DNA of 64,000 bases from Taenia hydatigena (GCA_036345935.2 JADWOT020000007.1:10514779-10578778), one strand, 5' to 3'. Positions 32,641 to 46,530 are shown, counted from the first letter of the stretch. Numbers and translations are program-made. Notes: a model not told the origin generated them from the sequence alone.

Positions 32641-35600
32641 GCAGGGAGGAGTCATTTGCAAAGCATTGGGATTCTTCCATTACATATTTGCGTTCCTGTT
32701 CTTTGTTTATTAAATTGATTAGTCACCTAGTGGAGGCTTGGAAACGGAGGCTGAGTGGGGAGGTGAAGCCAGTTTTGGCTGTCTAATGATTCTCTTGCCG
32801 CTCTGTATATCGCAATTTTCCTATCTGCCAACCTATCTACGTACCTATCTGTCTACTATCGGTCTAGTTCTCTGCCCATTCTTTTACTTGCAGAATGTGT
32901 GGGGTCAATTTGGGCAGCATACGGAAGATATATGAGACTGATCCAGATGGGCCTGTTTGCAGTGCTCACAAAAGGTATTTAAATGGTGGGGAATGCAGCA
33001 CTCTGAATGGCCGAGATGCTAGAGGGAAGCACATTGGTCAGCCGGACATAAAGCATACTGGGAGGAGTTGGAAACATCAATTTCATTTTGATTGATTACT
33101 CAATTTGCTGGGCTTTGCATCGACTAAAGTCAAGAGAGGGAGGCAAGTGTCAATTACGGTGCCTCTAGGAATGCAAGTTCTGTCGAGAATGAGGTGTAGC
33201 AATGCTGGATGGCTAGCTGGCTCACACTAGGCACCCATTGACGTTGAATTGAAGTGGGTCACGTCATTGCCGAACTTTGTCGGCACACTTTGTCATGCCT
33301 CAAAGCCGCTTTGCTACCAAATGCGATTATTAACAAATCGTTCGACTAAGTATATTGTCTGTAGCATAAGATTTAGGCTTCAGATAAGGGGTTGCACAAA
33401 GCAGTATTGGCTGGTTGACCGTCCAAAACCACCAGATGCAGATAAAATAGCCGCGTAACTCATCACTACGGTCTTATCTATCAATGTGGGCTCAGCCACA
33501 GGGACACAGGACCCATAATGGAGATGAATATTGTCAATTCACGTTTGTCCCACGAATTGCATCGTTAATCACCCAAGAATCCGTAACTTAGCCAGCGTCT
33601 ATCCACAGTGTTGCCGGACTCAATGAGGGATGATTAGATCGAATTGTGTCAATCACAAGAGTCACGAGACTCATCATCGAGTGCTTGACGCGTAGTATAT
33701 TTGCGACTTACCTCTGCGTTATTGCTTCTTCCCACTCTGCTACCGGTTCAGTTTTTACTGAGAGGCGTAACTTCTTCCTTTTTGTGTGGTAAGTTATCTT
33801 ATCATCGTTCTCTTCACTGTCATGCGTTTGCTATTTTCCAATGCCTAATCTTTTGCAAGATTTTGATTAAGTAATGCCTTATTTTTAAAGTAGATTTGAG
33901 GAGGGTGATTGAGCATAGAAAATTACCCGTTTCCCTATCTTCGTAACCGATGCCAAGCTTTGGCTTCCAATGAACGAGTGACGACGAGATCCTGTTAATC
34001 GGTCGTCGCTTATGGCACCAGATTTGCTGATTTCATTCATTTCTGTGCTATTTTCGTAAAAGCTAGTATTTTTGCAGAGAGTTTAAAGTCGGCTGCTTGG
34101 TGAAGTAGTGTCCCTTATCTTTTGTTAGCTTGTAAAGAGTAAACATCAATCCATTAGCAGGCTCTTGGTGGAGCGTTAGGGTTTTCGCGTTTCGGACCCA
34201 ACTACTACGTGTAAAGTCAAGTGGGTTGGCTATTTTTCTCAAAAGGCAAGTTTTGCAACGATTCTGCTGAACCGCCCTAATGCTCTGCTTCATTTGGTCC
34301 TTTAAACTCTTCTTCGCTCATGTGAAATTATGCCTTTTTTGAAATATGCAAAGAAGAGGCAGCCATTTCGTATCTGTTGTTTGGTTTGGCAGGCATTTTT
34401 AGCTTAGCTTCATTATTCCTGTCCCCGAGCTTGCAATTAATTCATTAATAGGTTCAATCTGTATCTCCTTTTAACGTATGAAAGATGGTAGTTTTTATCG
34501 ATCTAGCTCCAAGTTCCTCGGTCGCATCTTTTTTCCTGTGCCACCTTTGCCTTTAGTCTGCAGGTACTCACCAATTTAGAGGAAAGACACTGTTGAGTAG
34601 ATCTCATGTGCTTTATTCCAGGAGTTTTTCCTTGTCCTTTCCCTTGAGTGAGCCCTGGATGTGTCATGTTTTTCTCTTGGAATGACTCCTGCAATTTTCA
34701 CCTCCACTCACAAATTCGTTCTGAAATATGATCTCTCAGATTTAGCATGTGCGTTATTTTCCACCAGAGTTTGTCCTTATATGGAACGGCAAAATGGGTG
34801 GTTGTGGTCTGTATTTCATTGGTGCAAATAGTCTGGTGATGATTGATCTCGATTGGGATCCAGCTGACGACAACCAGACCGCAATGCGTGTGTAGGGTAA
34901 TGTACAGAAGGGACAGTTCCACACCCATTGCATCAATTCGGTTCTCTAGACAACCCGGTTGTGATTTCCTGTTAGTTGAGCACAATAGAGGAGAGATGGG
35001 TAAAAACAGACGCATCCAAATACATTGGGGCAGTTGTGCGGTGAAGATGATGGGGAAGATGGAGGAAAGTTTTAGTCTTGTTGAGCTGAATAGCTCTGCG
35101 TGTTACTCAGGAACTGATCTTGGCATGCATGACAGATTGGCCATAAAGGTGGTTCCCCTTTCCCTCACTGCAATTCAAATGAAGGAAGAATTTCGGACTT
35201 AACTTGCCGTAAGCATTAGCACGAATGTATTCGTCCCTGGCAAAATTTTGCGACGGGTTATGCTGGATGTCAATCGGACCCTGGGCATCGGAAAGTTTAC
35301 CTAACCAATAAACGTTCTCAGGAATTACCACCGTGTGGGTTGGAGGCATCTCGACATTTGAGGATTGTCATTGACTGATGGACGTATGCACGCTCAAACG
35401 TGTAATTGTCGAGTAGGCTGACGTCTCCTGCTGGTACAAATATCCAGGAGTGTGGCCATCTTCTTTTCACAAGAAACTTGTTTCATCACCACACCTTGTT
35501 GTACCCAGGCACTGCCGCTGTTCTGTACCATTCTTGATAAATGATGTCTATTTCGTGCATAACGTGAGCTAGCGTAATCCAAGAGCACATTCTGTAAAGC

Positions 35601-36054
35601 TGACGATGAGAAGCAAAGGGGCAGCATGACATCGAACAGACTCAATAGACTTCCAAAGCATTTGAAGTTCGATGTTAATAATCACCAAATTAGCCTTAAG
35701 CACTTCCGGTTTAGACCAAACTTGAACTGGGAACTTTAGCAATCTTAAGCCACGCAATAGTCCATGCAACTCTCCTGAATGGATAGGCCGTGGACTGTCG
35801 GAAATCAAACACGAACACCCTGTGCGTGAACAATGTGTTGTCATTTGATGAGTGTACGTGTTGTTACGTGTTCCATGTTCACACTACGCGTGCGCACACA
35901 GACGGGGGTCGTAAGGCGACGTTGGTTGGGTAGGTACTAATGGAGGTTTGGTAGCAAGACAGGGTGGCCGAGTGTGGGGGCGTAGGATGCAGACACGAGG
36001 GGAGAAAAAGGGGGAAGACGGAGGCGAGATACCGCCGTGAGCGCAGTCACCAGC
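32641..36054. other. Copy-1-specific segment between two duplicated blocks
   Basis: The corresponding interval of the other copy (46531-49784) shows no clear alignment with it. On the minus strand between 35844 and 35107 three adjacent ORFs (91, 83 and 80 codons) in different frames have a protein-like look, for example ENVYWLGKLSDAQ and LKFPVQVWSKPEV. They may be exons or a frameshifted relic, but I could not join them with trusted splice sites. Elsewhere only short ORFs are seen. Confidence 0.3.
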
Positions 36055-37100
36055 TGCAGATGATGAACACATCAATCGAAACGGGTTTAAACATGCCTAC
36101 TTATGAGAACACTGAATGGATTGATTCACATTGTCGCCGCACCCGATTCATCAGCACACATTCGCATAGGTAGAGTGTACCGGTTTGAGTGGCCTCAACA
36201 TATCGGTCAGTAAAGCCGCTGTCATTAGACTGATAGTTACTCCAAACCCTCAACTAGCACTGTACTGACAAGACCGCAGGATTATTAGACATGCTGAAGA
36301 GGTTAAATAGATTTTAATCAAATAAGTGCGCGCCAATTAATCTGAAGGATTGTAACCAGGTAAATGTGACACTACTATATTGGATTTTACTACCTGCGTG
36401 CAATGTTCATCAAAGTTTACATTTGCTTAGATTTGGACGACGTCCGTAGGCACAAATTCAAGCTGGAAATCGTGACATGATAGTGCAGCCACATTAACGT
36501 CTTTTATACTTAGCATAAATCAGCTTTCGGAAGAAATGACGCGTCTATGCCTAAGAGACCATCTCAAGTCTAAGACATTTGCGCAGACGAAGTGCCTCAG
36601 AAGGTTTTTATAAGTGGATTAAATTGGTGCGTGAAGCTTTATGCATTGATGCTGCAGTTTAAAATGGCCTTATCCGTAAAGACAAAGCTAACAGATAAGA
36701 TGACAGATGACACTAAATAAAATAAAACCCTTGTAAGTATGAGGCACATCGTAATTAAGATGGAAGAAGACGGTATGACACTGCTTGCCAGCATCGATGA
36801 CATGGATGCATGAGATTGTGGAACTATCAAAATGGAAGCCGTCTAGGCAATAATATTCCCCACTGCCAAGTGCACGACCAGTTTGATTGGTTGAACAGTA
36901 AATAACATTCAGACCCTTCAATGGCAGCCTCAGATCTTCGGATAACAAGAACCAGGTTCCTCCTTTAAAGGGTTGTAAATGTCTTGCAGAACTAGGCGTG
37001 CTTTTTGAATGCTGGCCTTGTGGCTGAGCTTAATCCTCCAGGCTAATAGGAAGTCTTCACATGAGTAACTCGAGACGAGGAACGCTTTCAGTGCATTGTG
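36055..37100 (+). repeat. Diverged repeat family, copy 1, second block
   Basis: It aligns with 49785-50770. Anchors are GATTCACATTGTCGCCGC near 36121 against GATTCACATTGTCGCCGT near 49855; AAAGCCGCTGTCATTAGAC near 36213 against AAAGCCGTTGTCATCAGAC near 49946; and CCTCAGATCT near 36927 against 50627. The homology fades rightward near 37100-37200 and may run on weakly into the start of the 37527 block. Confidence 0.7.
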
Positions 37101-37526
37101 TGCAAAGTAGCACAATGAGCAAAATTCATGCGAATCATTAATTGCCCTTGCAACTGATAATTAAGCTTTTCAAGAAATGCATATCCTCCTACGTGCATAG
37201 TGCAAACCATCAAGAACTGAAGGAATAATAACCTGTTTGAAACATTATTTGTGTAATTCAGGTAAACATGCCTGAATAGAATGTTGAATAAAAGTGCTGT
37301 CGTTCAAAGGGAGTGAGGAATGTTTGCGCTATTAGCACACCGATGAATACAGACAAAGATGGCACCTTTTGTTATAATATCCACTATGAACCAAGTAGAA
37401 TGGATCAGAGCGCACAACCCTAAACCGGAGATTTGGCTTGAGACTGAATAAATATTCCTTGCGATAAGATCAAATGTTACGAGTTCAAACCTAGCATAAC
37501 TGCGATCACGAAAACTGATGTCGCAG

Positions 37527-40500
37527 AACTCGGATGCGCTTTCAGTAAAGTGGGAAACCGTTAAAAATAGATGCATTGTCGCCTACAACAGCGTCTGCAG
37601 ATGCCGTTTGACTCGCGTGGGACCACAACCTCTGGCTGCGAGTCCTATAAATTAGAGGATTCGGTACCACCCAATAATTGCCTAGTTGATTTTATGACGT
37701 AAACACTTTTCGCCAAAACCAAGGTTGTTTATTTTTCACACAATGTTAAAGGTGGTTGTGGGGCGAAATAGACGGTCACTGTGCAGAAGAGAATGGTTCC
37801 AAAGAACTTTGGAGGTTAGAACAAGCATGACATTTATGCCTGTCTGCCGGACACTGAAGGCGATCGCAACAACTAAAACCAACGTCACCTCAAATCGAGA
37901 GACAGTTCTAGGTTTCCGACCGCGCCTGCGTCATATCAAAAGAACAAATAGAAGCATTCGTGCTTATAATGGCATCATTTCTCCCCTTATCCGCCTTGCA
38001 TTTGCACACCCACCCACCCATCAGGACCCGTCCCCACACTATTCCATTCACTATTCGGCATCACGCATCCCTCACAGACCGCTTTATCGCCATCGGGCAG
38101 GCGCACATGTTAGTGCGAATTGAAGCGTAACACCTGCCAAGCAAGTTGGCGCCGATGCTGCCTTTTTGCATGGTTTGGTTTTCTTTTTCATTTACTGGTC
38201 ATTTATTTTTATTTATTACATTATCTGTTGATTTTTCTTTCTTGGTGCAGACCACCATCCCCGCATTTTGGCCGTGTAATTTCCACTTTTTGAAATTACA
38301 GCATCTTTCAATTTTAATGTGTTATTTTTTGCTGGATTTTTGTCCCTTAATGTGGACATGGATGTGTTTGCTTTAGCTGTTGCACCTGATTGGTTTGGAA
38401 GCATTGCTGAATAAGCTTGGTCTGAAATTTGTCTCTTCTTTTGCTCCGCGCTTCTTCAGGCACTAATGAGCTGATAATCAGTAGTTGTTGTGATGCGTTT
38501 TGTGTCTATTCGAGTTGAGTATTTATGTCTCATAAAAGGAATCGCTAGCTATTATGCTTCTCAGCTCTAAGTAGTCGCTCGGCAGCATTTGTATTATCCG
38601 AATGTTTCCGGTATCATTTTTGTTTGTGGAAGCGGTATGGCTGTGATAACTTTTGGAAGGCTACTTCAGCTTGCTATTTTTCATCAATAAACAAAAATTA
38701 CGCCTTATGCAACTTCGGCAGACGCCGTTTGAACGAGCCTAAGCCGAGGTAGCTGAATCCTCTGACGATTGAGATGTCAACATGCAGTCGACGCCACTGT
38801 CAGACTAAGCGTAAATCTGCCTATTCTGTCAGTAAGATTATCGAAGAACGTCGTCTACAAGAATATCATTAATGGTTGCATTTCTTCCGACAGGTACGTG
38901 GTACGAGGAACGCTGGCACAGGTGATGGGTGGACCATTCCTTCAATCAGCACTGGTGTGCTGTATCCATTGACAGCTCTAATTTTTTATGCTTATTGGCA
39001 TCCGTTTAATGGTATTGACCGAAACGACTTACTCTCGTATTGTACCATTCTACTTTTTTCTGTAATCCGTCTAAAAGAAGAATTGGCGCGTACATTTTAA
39101 GGACTATGATCAAGACATTATAATATCTCAGAACCGTTTTACCAAACCGAGCATGCTGGATGTTGATAGTTAAGGCGTGGCAATCTGCGCAATAACTCAC
39201 ATGAATATCTACAGTGAGACATAATCCTAATCTCCAAATAAGTCTTCTTAAGGGCAAAGGGCAGTATAGGTAATCCTTTAAACAAATCGAGATGGTTCCA
39301 ATTCGCGCCAGTATCAAGCGATCAACCTTACCATAGCATCTTGTAATAACTCTGCCACACATAATATGGTCTGTACAACCCAGACGTGCGTATTATTTCG
39401 CTATCGTATTGCCTCTATTGCGACACGCTAGCATAAAACATGGAAAGTGTGAATGTCCCTTAACTTTTATGGTGCATGCGTGATTGCGCCTTAGGTTGAA
39501 TGCTAGTGCCTGAAGGTGATTCACGTCATGGTGAGCAGAGTGTATGGTACATTGGATACAAATGCTTTTCAAGTAGACGAGTATTGGAGGAGCCTTATGG
39601 AAGTCATTGCGGCTAAAGGAGATGGAAAAACAGCCATCTAGCTATTGCTGCAGTTGCCTCCGCAGCAAGCAGTTCATTATTGACCCCGTCTGTACTACAA
39701 CGGCTAAAGCATGTCACTGAAAGTCCAATTTTGTGCTTGATACATCCATTTTTGCTTTCAAGACTAGTACAAATGAGTCACTAAAATTTTTACAAACGGG
39801 GACAATGGCAGGGCCAATCGCAAGCTCATGTGGTACGCAAACCTCGTAGAAATTTTTACAGTGTGTAATACGGTCCACGCAGGTGTCGACGATCTAGCCT
39901 TTCTTGTGTGAATCCAAATTCCTCACCCATGTTCTCCTCGAGTTTAACTCTACTTGGTTGCGAAAAGAAGGCATTCGAGGCGGATGCAGATTGCGAACAT
40001 CAGTCACTGAACTTAATCGGGTCCGGCGTGCTGAGATACAAAAGTTTTACTAATGTCAATTAAGCAGCATCATTGGAAATAGCAATGCATTTAAAAAAAA
40101 CAGCAATGGGGAGCAAACAAACCTGTCGATTAAGGCACTCATTGAGCCCATTCGCTAAGAACAAATTTTGCAGCCACTTATGACTATGAGGTGCACTTCG
40201 ATACAAAGGAATACTTCTCATCAAGTTACAAAATCATTGCAACCAATGGTCCGGAATTGTCGCCATTATCGTGACTAAATGGAGTGAAGAGAAGCTTGAG
40301 AAGAGGTCTCGAGCATGCCACTCCTCCATCGGTGTCGAATGGATTCCAAGCTCCATCAGATGTGTTGAATTAGTCAATGTCTGGCTAATCGTAGGAAAGG
40401 AGAAATTGAAGTAAATATATGGAAGTAATTAGATCCGATTTGCGACCCACAAACCACGCTTACAAAAAGAATCTTTGCTTTAAAGAAAGCGTCGTTTTAA

Positions 40501-41461
40501 GACAACACGCCGGTATTTGTTGGCTTAGGCGCCCTAAATCTTGTACTAAAGAACTCCCAAATGGCGAATGGATGTCTCGGTCGTCAAGTTTGCTTCAAAT
40601 AACCTCTGTTTCCACGATGAAGGATTATCACCATGACCTTTATAAGCATATAAAACGCTTTCGGTGTTGGGGCTAGATAACTCCACTGCCAGCTGACCCA
40701 CTTGCAAGCAAGCCAATCAAACGATGGTTCATCATGCATTTGAACATCTCACTCACAACCTGCCACTTTTTGCTTTTGCCAAATAAATAAAATATGCACT
40801 TACATGATCACTGAATTTACTGTAATCATTGCATTGCAAATGCTGCAGCTCACTGGTCGGAGTGTAAAATAGCAATCAGGAAATTTGTACCGCAACGACA
40901 TCCTTGCCACCTTCAGATGTGAAAACAGATTAGTGGTAAGAATTAACCAATTGCTCAGCTTTTATGGAACAGCTTTAGAGTACGTTTGAGCCAAATTTTT
41001 CTGTTGCCTCACTTTACGTGCTCACTTGATTATGAAAAATGCTTCATTTTATAAAGTGTTCAAGCCTTCACAAAAGTACAATTTCACTTATCTAAGCACC
41101 AGCCGTAATTGACTGCATAATATGTGGGTCACAAATACATTCCCACCTTCCCACCAGCCAACGGCCATCGCTATTAACTAACTCCTACGCAGCAGCCGAA
41201 ATCCAAGTGAGTGGTAATTCTTTTTACCCGTCATTCCTCAACTCACACATTACCGCCTGTGTATGGCTAAATTTTGTGCTCGAATTCGTTACGTGACGTA
41301 CCACCTTCCCCTTGTACCCACCACTTTTTGCACTGGGGCGCACTTCTTATGGTTAGACAAAACCATCGCCAACGCCTCCTATCATTGGTTCGCCCGTTCA
41401 TTTTGCTACATCAAACAGACAACTGCATCTGCCCTAACTGGATCTCGTATAAACCAAGGCA
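37527..41461 (+). repeat. Diverged direct copy (B) of the block at 1-3100
   Basis: It starts AACTCGGATG like position 1 and stays colinear to 41461. Relative to copy A it has about 0.93 kb extra at 38001-38930 and about 45 bases extra near 40090-40135, and it lacks about 40 bases near 39505. ORFs on the minus strand at 39362-39006 and 1060-743 overlap in alignment (both contain CLKD, LTVDIHVS and CADCHALTI). Their differences are spread over all codon positions and one copy has an extra stop, so I do not take this as a conserved gene. Confidence 0.85.
38001..38930. mobile_element. Segment present in copy B but absent from copy A
   Basis: Copy A passes directly from the equivalent of 38000 (near 497) to the equivalent of 38945 (near 560). 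The extra sequence starts with a CACCCACCCACCC stretch and contains at 38700-38930 a short third member of the 30.3/45.2 kb repeat family, with the strings GCACAGGTGATGGGTGG and AAGCCGAGG. It is therefore either a nested insertion or ancestral sequence lost from copy A. Confidence 0.55.
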
Positions 41462-41581
41462 TGAGTGTACTTTTCTTTGAATTAAGCTGGCATTCACTTA
41501 ATCAAACTGAACAAAATTGAGTAAAATTGATGCCGTATGTATTGGAGCACCAAGTTATAACAATTTTGTAACGTTCGACGC

Positions 41582-41658
41582 GCCCGGGTGGCGCAGTCGG
41601 TTAGCGCGTCAGCCTCATAATCTGAAGGTCGCGAGTCCGAGTCTCGCTCTGACAGGGC
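41582..41658 (+). pseudogene. Degenerate tRNA-Met(CAT)-like gene
   Basis: The sequence GCCCGGG, TGGCGCAGTCGG (A box), TTAGCGCGTCAG, anticodon loop CTCATAA with CAT at 41616-41618, TCTGAAGGTC, and a T arm GCGAG-TCCGAGT-CTCGC is a clear elongator tRNA-Met body. The acceptor 3-prime strand should pair with GCCCGGG but reads TCTGACA followed by GGGC, and the anticodon stem has a mismatch at the loop-closing pair, so I expect it is not a working tRNA. A short T run follows at 41659-41663. Confidence 0.55.
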
Positions 41659-41750
41659 TTTTCCCTCCGGGATTTTTCTTCGGCGCCCGATAATAAGCTG
41701 TGACAGGGCAGCTGTGACTACGCACGCACATTTTTAGACACTTGTTGGTA

Positions 41751-41780
41751 ATACGCCTTATCCATTAGACCACGCGGGTT
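41751..41780 (-). pseudogene. tRNA-Arg-like 5-prime fragment
   Basis: The minus strand reads ACCCGCGTGGTCTAATGGATAAGGCGT, close to the acceptor and D arm (with A box) of a tRNA-Arg. No anticodon arm or B box follows. It faces the tRNA-Met relic about 90 nt away. Confidence 0.4.
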
Positions 41781-44700
41781 AGGTTGGCGGCTTTTTTAAC
41801 ACCTAATTTAATAATCTTGCCAAGGATGGATATCATCGCATCTGCATAGTTTTTCCGAATTCTTTATCCTACTACTTCATTAATTCCATCACCCAAGCAG
41901 AGCGACAAGACAATTTTCGACTCAGTTTACATCACTCCTCCCCATTCTCTTAGGTTTTACTAATTTTTCCGTAATATATTTGGCTCCCCGCAATATTTAT
42001 TCCCCATTTGAAATTCTGGGCGCGTAAGCAGACATTACAAACGCCAACCGCCTTTCTGCCTCACAATGTCGCAAGTCACACGAAGACGTAGATCACACAT
42101 AGCGGTCAAATTAAATGGCGCATTTACGGTAGTAGTAACAAGGCATTGACATATCTCCCGTCTAATTAAGCTAGTGTCGTTTCCGGAATATTGACAAGAC
42201 CTCAAATACCACTAAAAATGGAAGCTGAAACCCCAATCCCGGAACCAGTAATTTAATGAAACTCTCGAAGACAAGGGTACTCCAAAGCATTGAATTAAGA
42301 ATGGCAAGATATTGAAGGTTTTAGTCAGAACAATAAAGTACATGCTTCCCACCGTAAATGAATGCATGGTAGGGTGCAGCAAGCATTCACAAGGTTAAGG
42401 TTGGAACAAATGCTGTTCTTGTCATCTGATGCAATCCTGCAGAAAACGATACAGAGGCCATTATGAAAGAAGAGAAGGGAGAACGGGGAAGTTAAGGAGA
42501 GGTAGATAATGAGGATAGGAGGCGAAAGTAAATGGGAAACTTAAGGGCTCGCGCTGACAAAAACTACAGATGATGAGATGCAGAGTTCTTGACACTGTCG
42601 TACCACACGAACCACATAGTTTGCCTCACGTGTCATGTGTCATGATAAAGTGTCCGTGGGTTTCATCAACCGAATATCAGACGTCGCATTTGAGACGGAT
42701 CACAAAAAGAGCTAAATAAGGTCGAGCGCATTCAACAGTTGTGCCAATACCTTGGAGATGTTATTGCCGATGGTATCTCCTCCATCATTATTTATTGCAC
42801 TTACGGTCAATCGGCATTACGAATAGAGGTGAGAGGTGGGAATAAGCGCATCAGCTAAAATTTGTGTCCATATCCCATTGATGCACCTTAGTCAGATCGG
42901 CAGGCAATGGGCAAGATGGTGTGTTTGCTGGATATTTAACAAATACTACGCGTCAGCAAGAAAGCTGTGATAAACAGAGCGCCATGGCTAATTAAGGTGA
43001 AGTAATGCTTACCAAAACGATTGCCACGTAAGGAGTATTTGAGGTGACAAGTTTAGTATTTCTGAGTCACACTATATCCTACTCATCAACATCCAATATG
43101 CTTGATCCGGTAGCAGAATTTTTGGTAATGCTGTGAATTTAATGCTCCAACAATTTGATTTAATCGTAACTCTTAAAATGTACAGGCCTAAACATTGAAA
43201 TCTGCTTAGCGCAAACATTCTCAGTTTGGCTAGGACAACAATACAAGTGTAGAGCAGTACAGAGCATAGGTCGACATGGTTCAGAATTTTTAAACAAGAC
43301 ATGAACAGTGAGTCGGATCGAATGTGATCTGTTTATCATTTCGGAGGCAGATTATTCGAATTTAAATAGACCCTTTATGCCCCACCTTACACAAAGACTA
43401 AAGGAGACCCAACTGTGCAGTAACACTCGCTTCTCTTTTGTACTCGTGCAGCTCTATCTTAAATCAATTCTACCTGTTTTCTACGTTTACTCCTTGTCTT
43501 TTTGATTTTTTCAAAAGCATGTCAAACGAGCTCGTAATAACGGAAGGGCTATATGGTGTTTCTCCTTGGTCTTCTGAATAGGTGACGAAGACACTTCAAA
43601 GAAAAGCTGTATTCTTTATTTCTTCAAAGAAACAATGCATGTTTGCCACCTTAAGCAGTAGTTGCAAAGATCAGTAAATTGGTTGCAGCTCTCCTTTCGC
43701 GATCACTTTCCATTCCATTAAAATGGCAGCATAGTACAAACCACTGCATCATTACAATTTTCGACTGGGAAGACTGTGTGCGGCAGCTGAAGCTTGTCTT
43801 TGACCTCCAAGAGTACAACGCAGTGTTGAATTTGTTATAGATTATAAAGATGATAAGTGAAAAGGTAAAGAGAAACTTTACTGCATGTGGTAAAAGTGTG
43901 GCATACCACTAAAATGGTAAGATGTGCATCCGTTTCAATACCGGTATCAGAGGTATCTGCAGAGAACTAATTCCTGCGCAAGTAGTATGGGTAATCTTTG
44001 CTTAGCTTAATCCTGCCCATAATCTGTCGAAGGACTTTTGTGCACTGTATACCATCTGCGCTGTAAGAAGGGGCTGCCGGATTTCCATACAGCCTTGTCG
44101 AAGCTGGGACAGAAAGATGACATTAATCAAGGCCATTTCTCAAACGAACAAAAAATATGCCACCAAGTCGCGCAAACTAAACTCCTCTGAAATTTTATTA
44201 ACAATGGTTTTACAAGTTGATCCTGTTTTTAATAAAAGATATTGTCTATGGCCTTAATGCAAGCCATAAAATTTAACATTTCGAAGCCCAGAAGAACGGA
44301 CGAAACCCAATTCGACGGCAACAGGTGTCCGACCTATGTGGTTCTAGCTCGACGCAGAGATGCAAAGGATTATTACGAATATTTGGGATCAGGGTACCAA
44401 ATTCCAACTTCACTCCTTCCTTAATTACTGAATAAATCATGTATTCAACGAATCATGAAATCTTGCCTGAATCGATTGACACAATAAGCATGTTTACCAT
44501 TTCTGCACTTCTTATATAATAATTTACATCCTAACCTATGCTGCGATGTATCACACCCCTGCCACACTTCTTTCGTCTGAAAAGCGTGGTCGGTTAGTGT
44601 CTGCTTTAAAGCTTATTAAAATATGCAAGGTCTTTGCTCACTCTAGTTTTTACTTTTGCATGAGTACTTGACAACATGGACACGCCATGTGCTTCCGATC

Positions 44701-44869
44701 CGTCTAAATACCACTATTATTTATTTTCTTTGTGTTTACACGCTCCATTTTGCTCTGGCAAATACCAGGTCCCTGTTGCAACAAAACGTAACAAATGCAT
44801 GCACATTACTTGCATGTGGAATGGATTGACGACAACTATTATGTTTGGGCAAGAATGCATGGGAATCTC
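41781..44869. other. No supported feature
   Basis: Only short ORFs on both strands; the longest (43302-43072, minus, 76 codons) has no motif. I found no match to the duplicated blocks here. Confidence 0.45.
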
Positions 44870-46530
44870 ACTATCTTAAGGATATACCTATTCGTTGTGG
44901 TGTACCTAATAAAGCTTCTTAAGATTACTGAAATATTGCCAAATTTAGGGCTTGAACTCTACATTGCTCTCTGCTTTGCGGTGGTAGGAATAGTTTTAAC
45001 AAAGAATTTGGCGAAATCTATGTTGTGCCTTAGCAAATTAGTCATTTATCCTTTTTTCAGAGTCTTTTTACAAATGCATTGTAACAGCTACATCACCCGA
45101 TATGTTAAAATGATCGTTTCATTAGAGTCTATCGTGCCTATTTGGCATAAACGCAATTTCAATACTTGAGTATTCCTCTCTCGATTCATTAATTGAATAG
45201 CGCCTTCTGCAACTTTTTAGACCACATCCGAACAACCCAAGCCAAGGATGCAGAGATTCTTTTAAGAACGAGACGTCAACGAGCATTTTACGTCATCGTC
45301 GCATTAGTGTAAGTCCACTGACTTGATTGACATTGCTTCTCTAAATCTCAATTCGTGCCGACAGATGCGAGGATGTTTACCGGATCAAAACTTTGCTAGC
45401 ACAGGCGATGGGTGGATGAGAACATCGATTTTCACTGCAGAAGATGGGACGACTGAGCGAATGAAGCAGTGTGCTAGCTATGTTTTCTCCAAGTCTGCAA
45501 AGGACAGATATCTCGTTGAGACTGTGTTGCGATTATGGCTTTGGAGGTAATCCATTAATCACCATATTTCGTTCTCTTCCCCTACTGTGGCAATTTGTTT
45601 GTCCCGGCGTAGCCTTTACACTCTCCTTAGTAGTAGTAACTGACCTGAATTCAGCTCGTTTGATTTGGGGTTGACGGGTTGAGTGGATAAACAAAAGTGC
45701 AGGTTTAGCCTCCCCCTAAGTTAGCCAGCTTAATATTTGTAACGGCTAATAGTTTGTAGACATCACCCAAGACGGGCGAATGTGCACTCCTTTCACTTGT
45801 TTGTTGGTTATTTTGCTGGTAGGGGCTTAAGTGGACAGATTGGCGAAGATGAAGAGATTTGTTTATTTTCTATCTATAGACCTACCCGTCTGGCGTGGCT
45901 TTGGAGCGTTTGTACGGTCCTGTCTAATGCAAGCAATCAAGTTGAATTTGCTTCATCTTCATCAGAACATCTGACCGTCGGGACACCAAAATTGATGCCT
46001 CCCTGGCGCTCTCCTGACGAGCGTTTCAGGAGAGCATTGGTTCGTTTTGATTGCATTATTACTGCTGGCAATACTAAGGATGGAGTTTGCTCACTATTGA
46101 AAGTATAGAAATGCTTCACGATGTCCTATTGCCCTTTATACGCGCATCAGTTGTTCTACCGTTCTAAGCACATCCGTATGCATGGCCTGTCTATTACGCA
46201 GAACATCGATTGACTTTAAGTGTTGCTATGAGCGTAATCCATGCAATGGAGCTGTAGATGCAAGAGATGTTGGTAGAAGGGAAGATGTCACCGTCCTAGA
46301 AGTGCCTAAGGTATAGGTGGAAGTATTTAGCGCACGCATGTTTTCAACCCTATTTTCTAGTACTTGGCGTTATCGCTTACTTGTTGCAGCTCTTTTTTGA
46401 AGCGGCCTCTGATGTTTAGCTTGCAATCCTTGAGAGGACTTGGACTTCACATTCTTAGTCGCGTGGCATCGATTGGTTTAGTCCTTTTCTACGAGTCCTT
46501 TTTTGCTGTGCTTGCACAGAAAACCCAACA
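44870..46530 (+). repeat. Diverged repeat family, copy 2, first block
   Basis: It is the counterpart of 29885-32640 minus the 1.1 kb insertion. The left edge lies near TTAAGGATA at 44875. Plus-strand ORFs of 124, 75 and 108 codons here are interrupted by stops and indels in the other copy, so coding is not supported. Confidence 0.75.

Noticed and set aside
44795..45169. A 124-codon hydrophobic plus-strand ORF that looks like a membrane protein
   Set aside because: It lies in a duplicated block, and the homologous stretch near 29885-30150 has many stops and indels in every frame, so the frame is not conserved.
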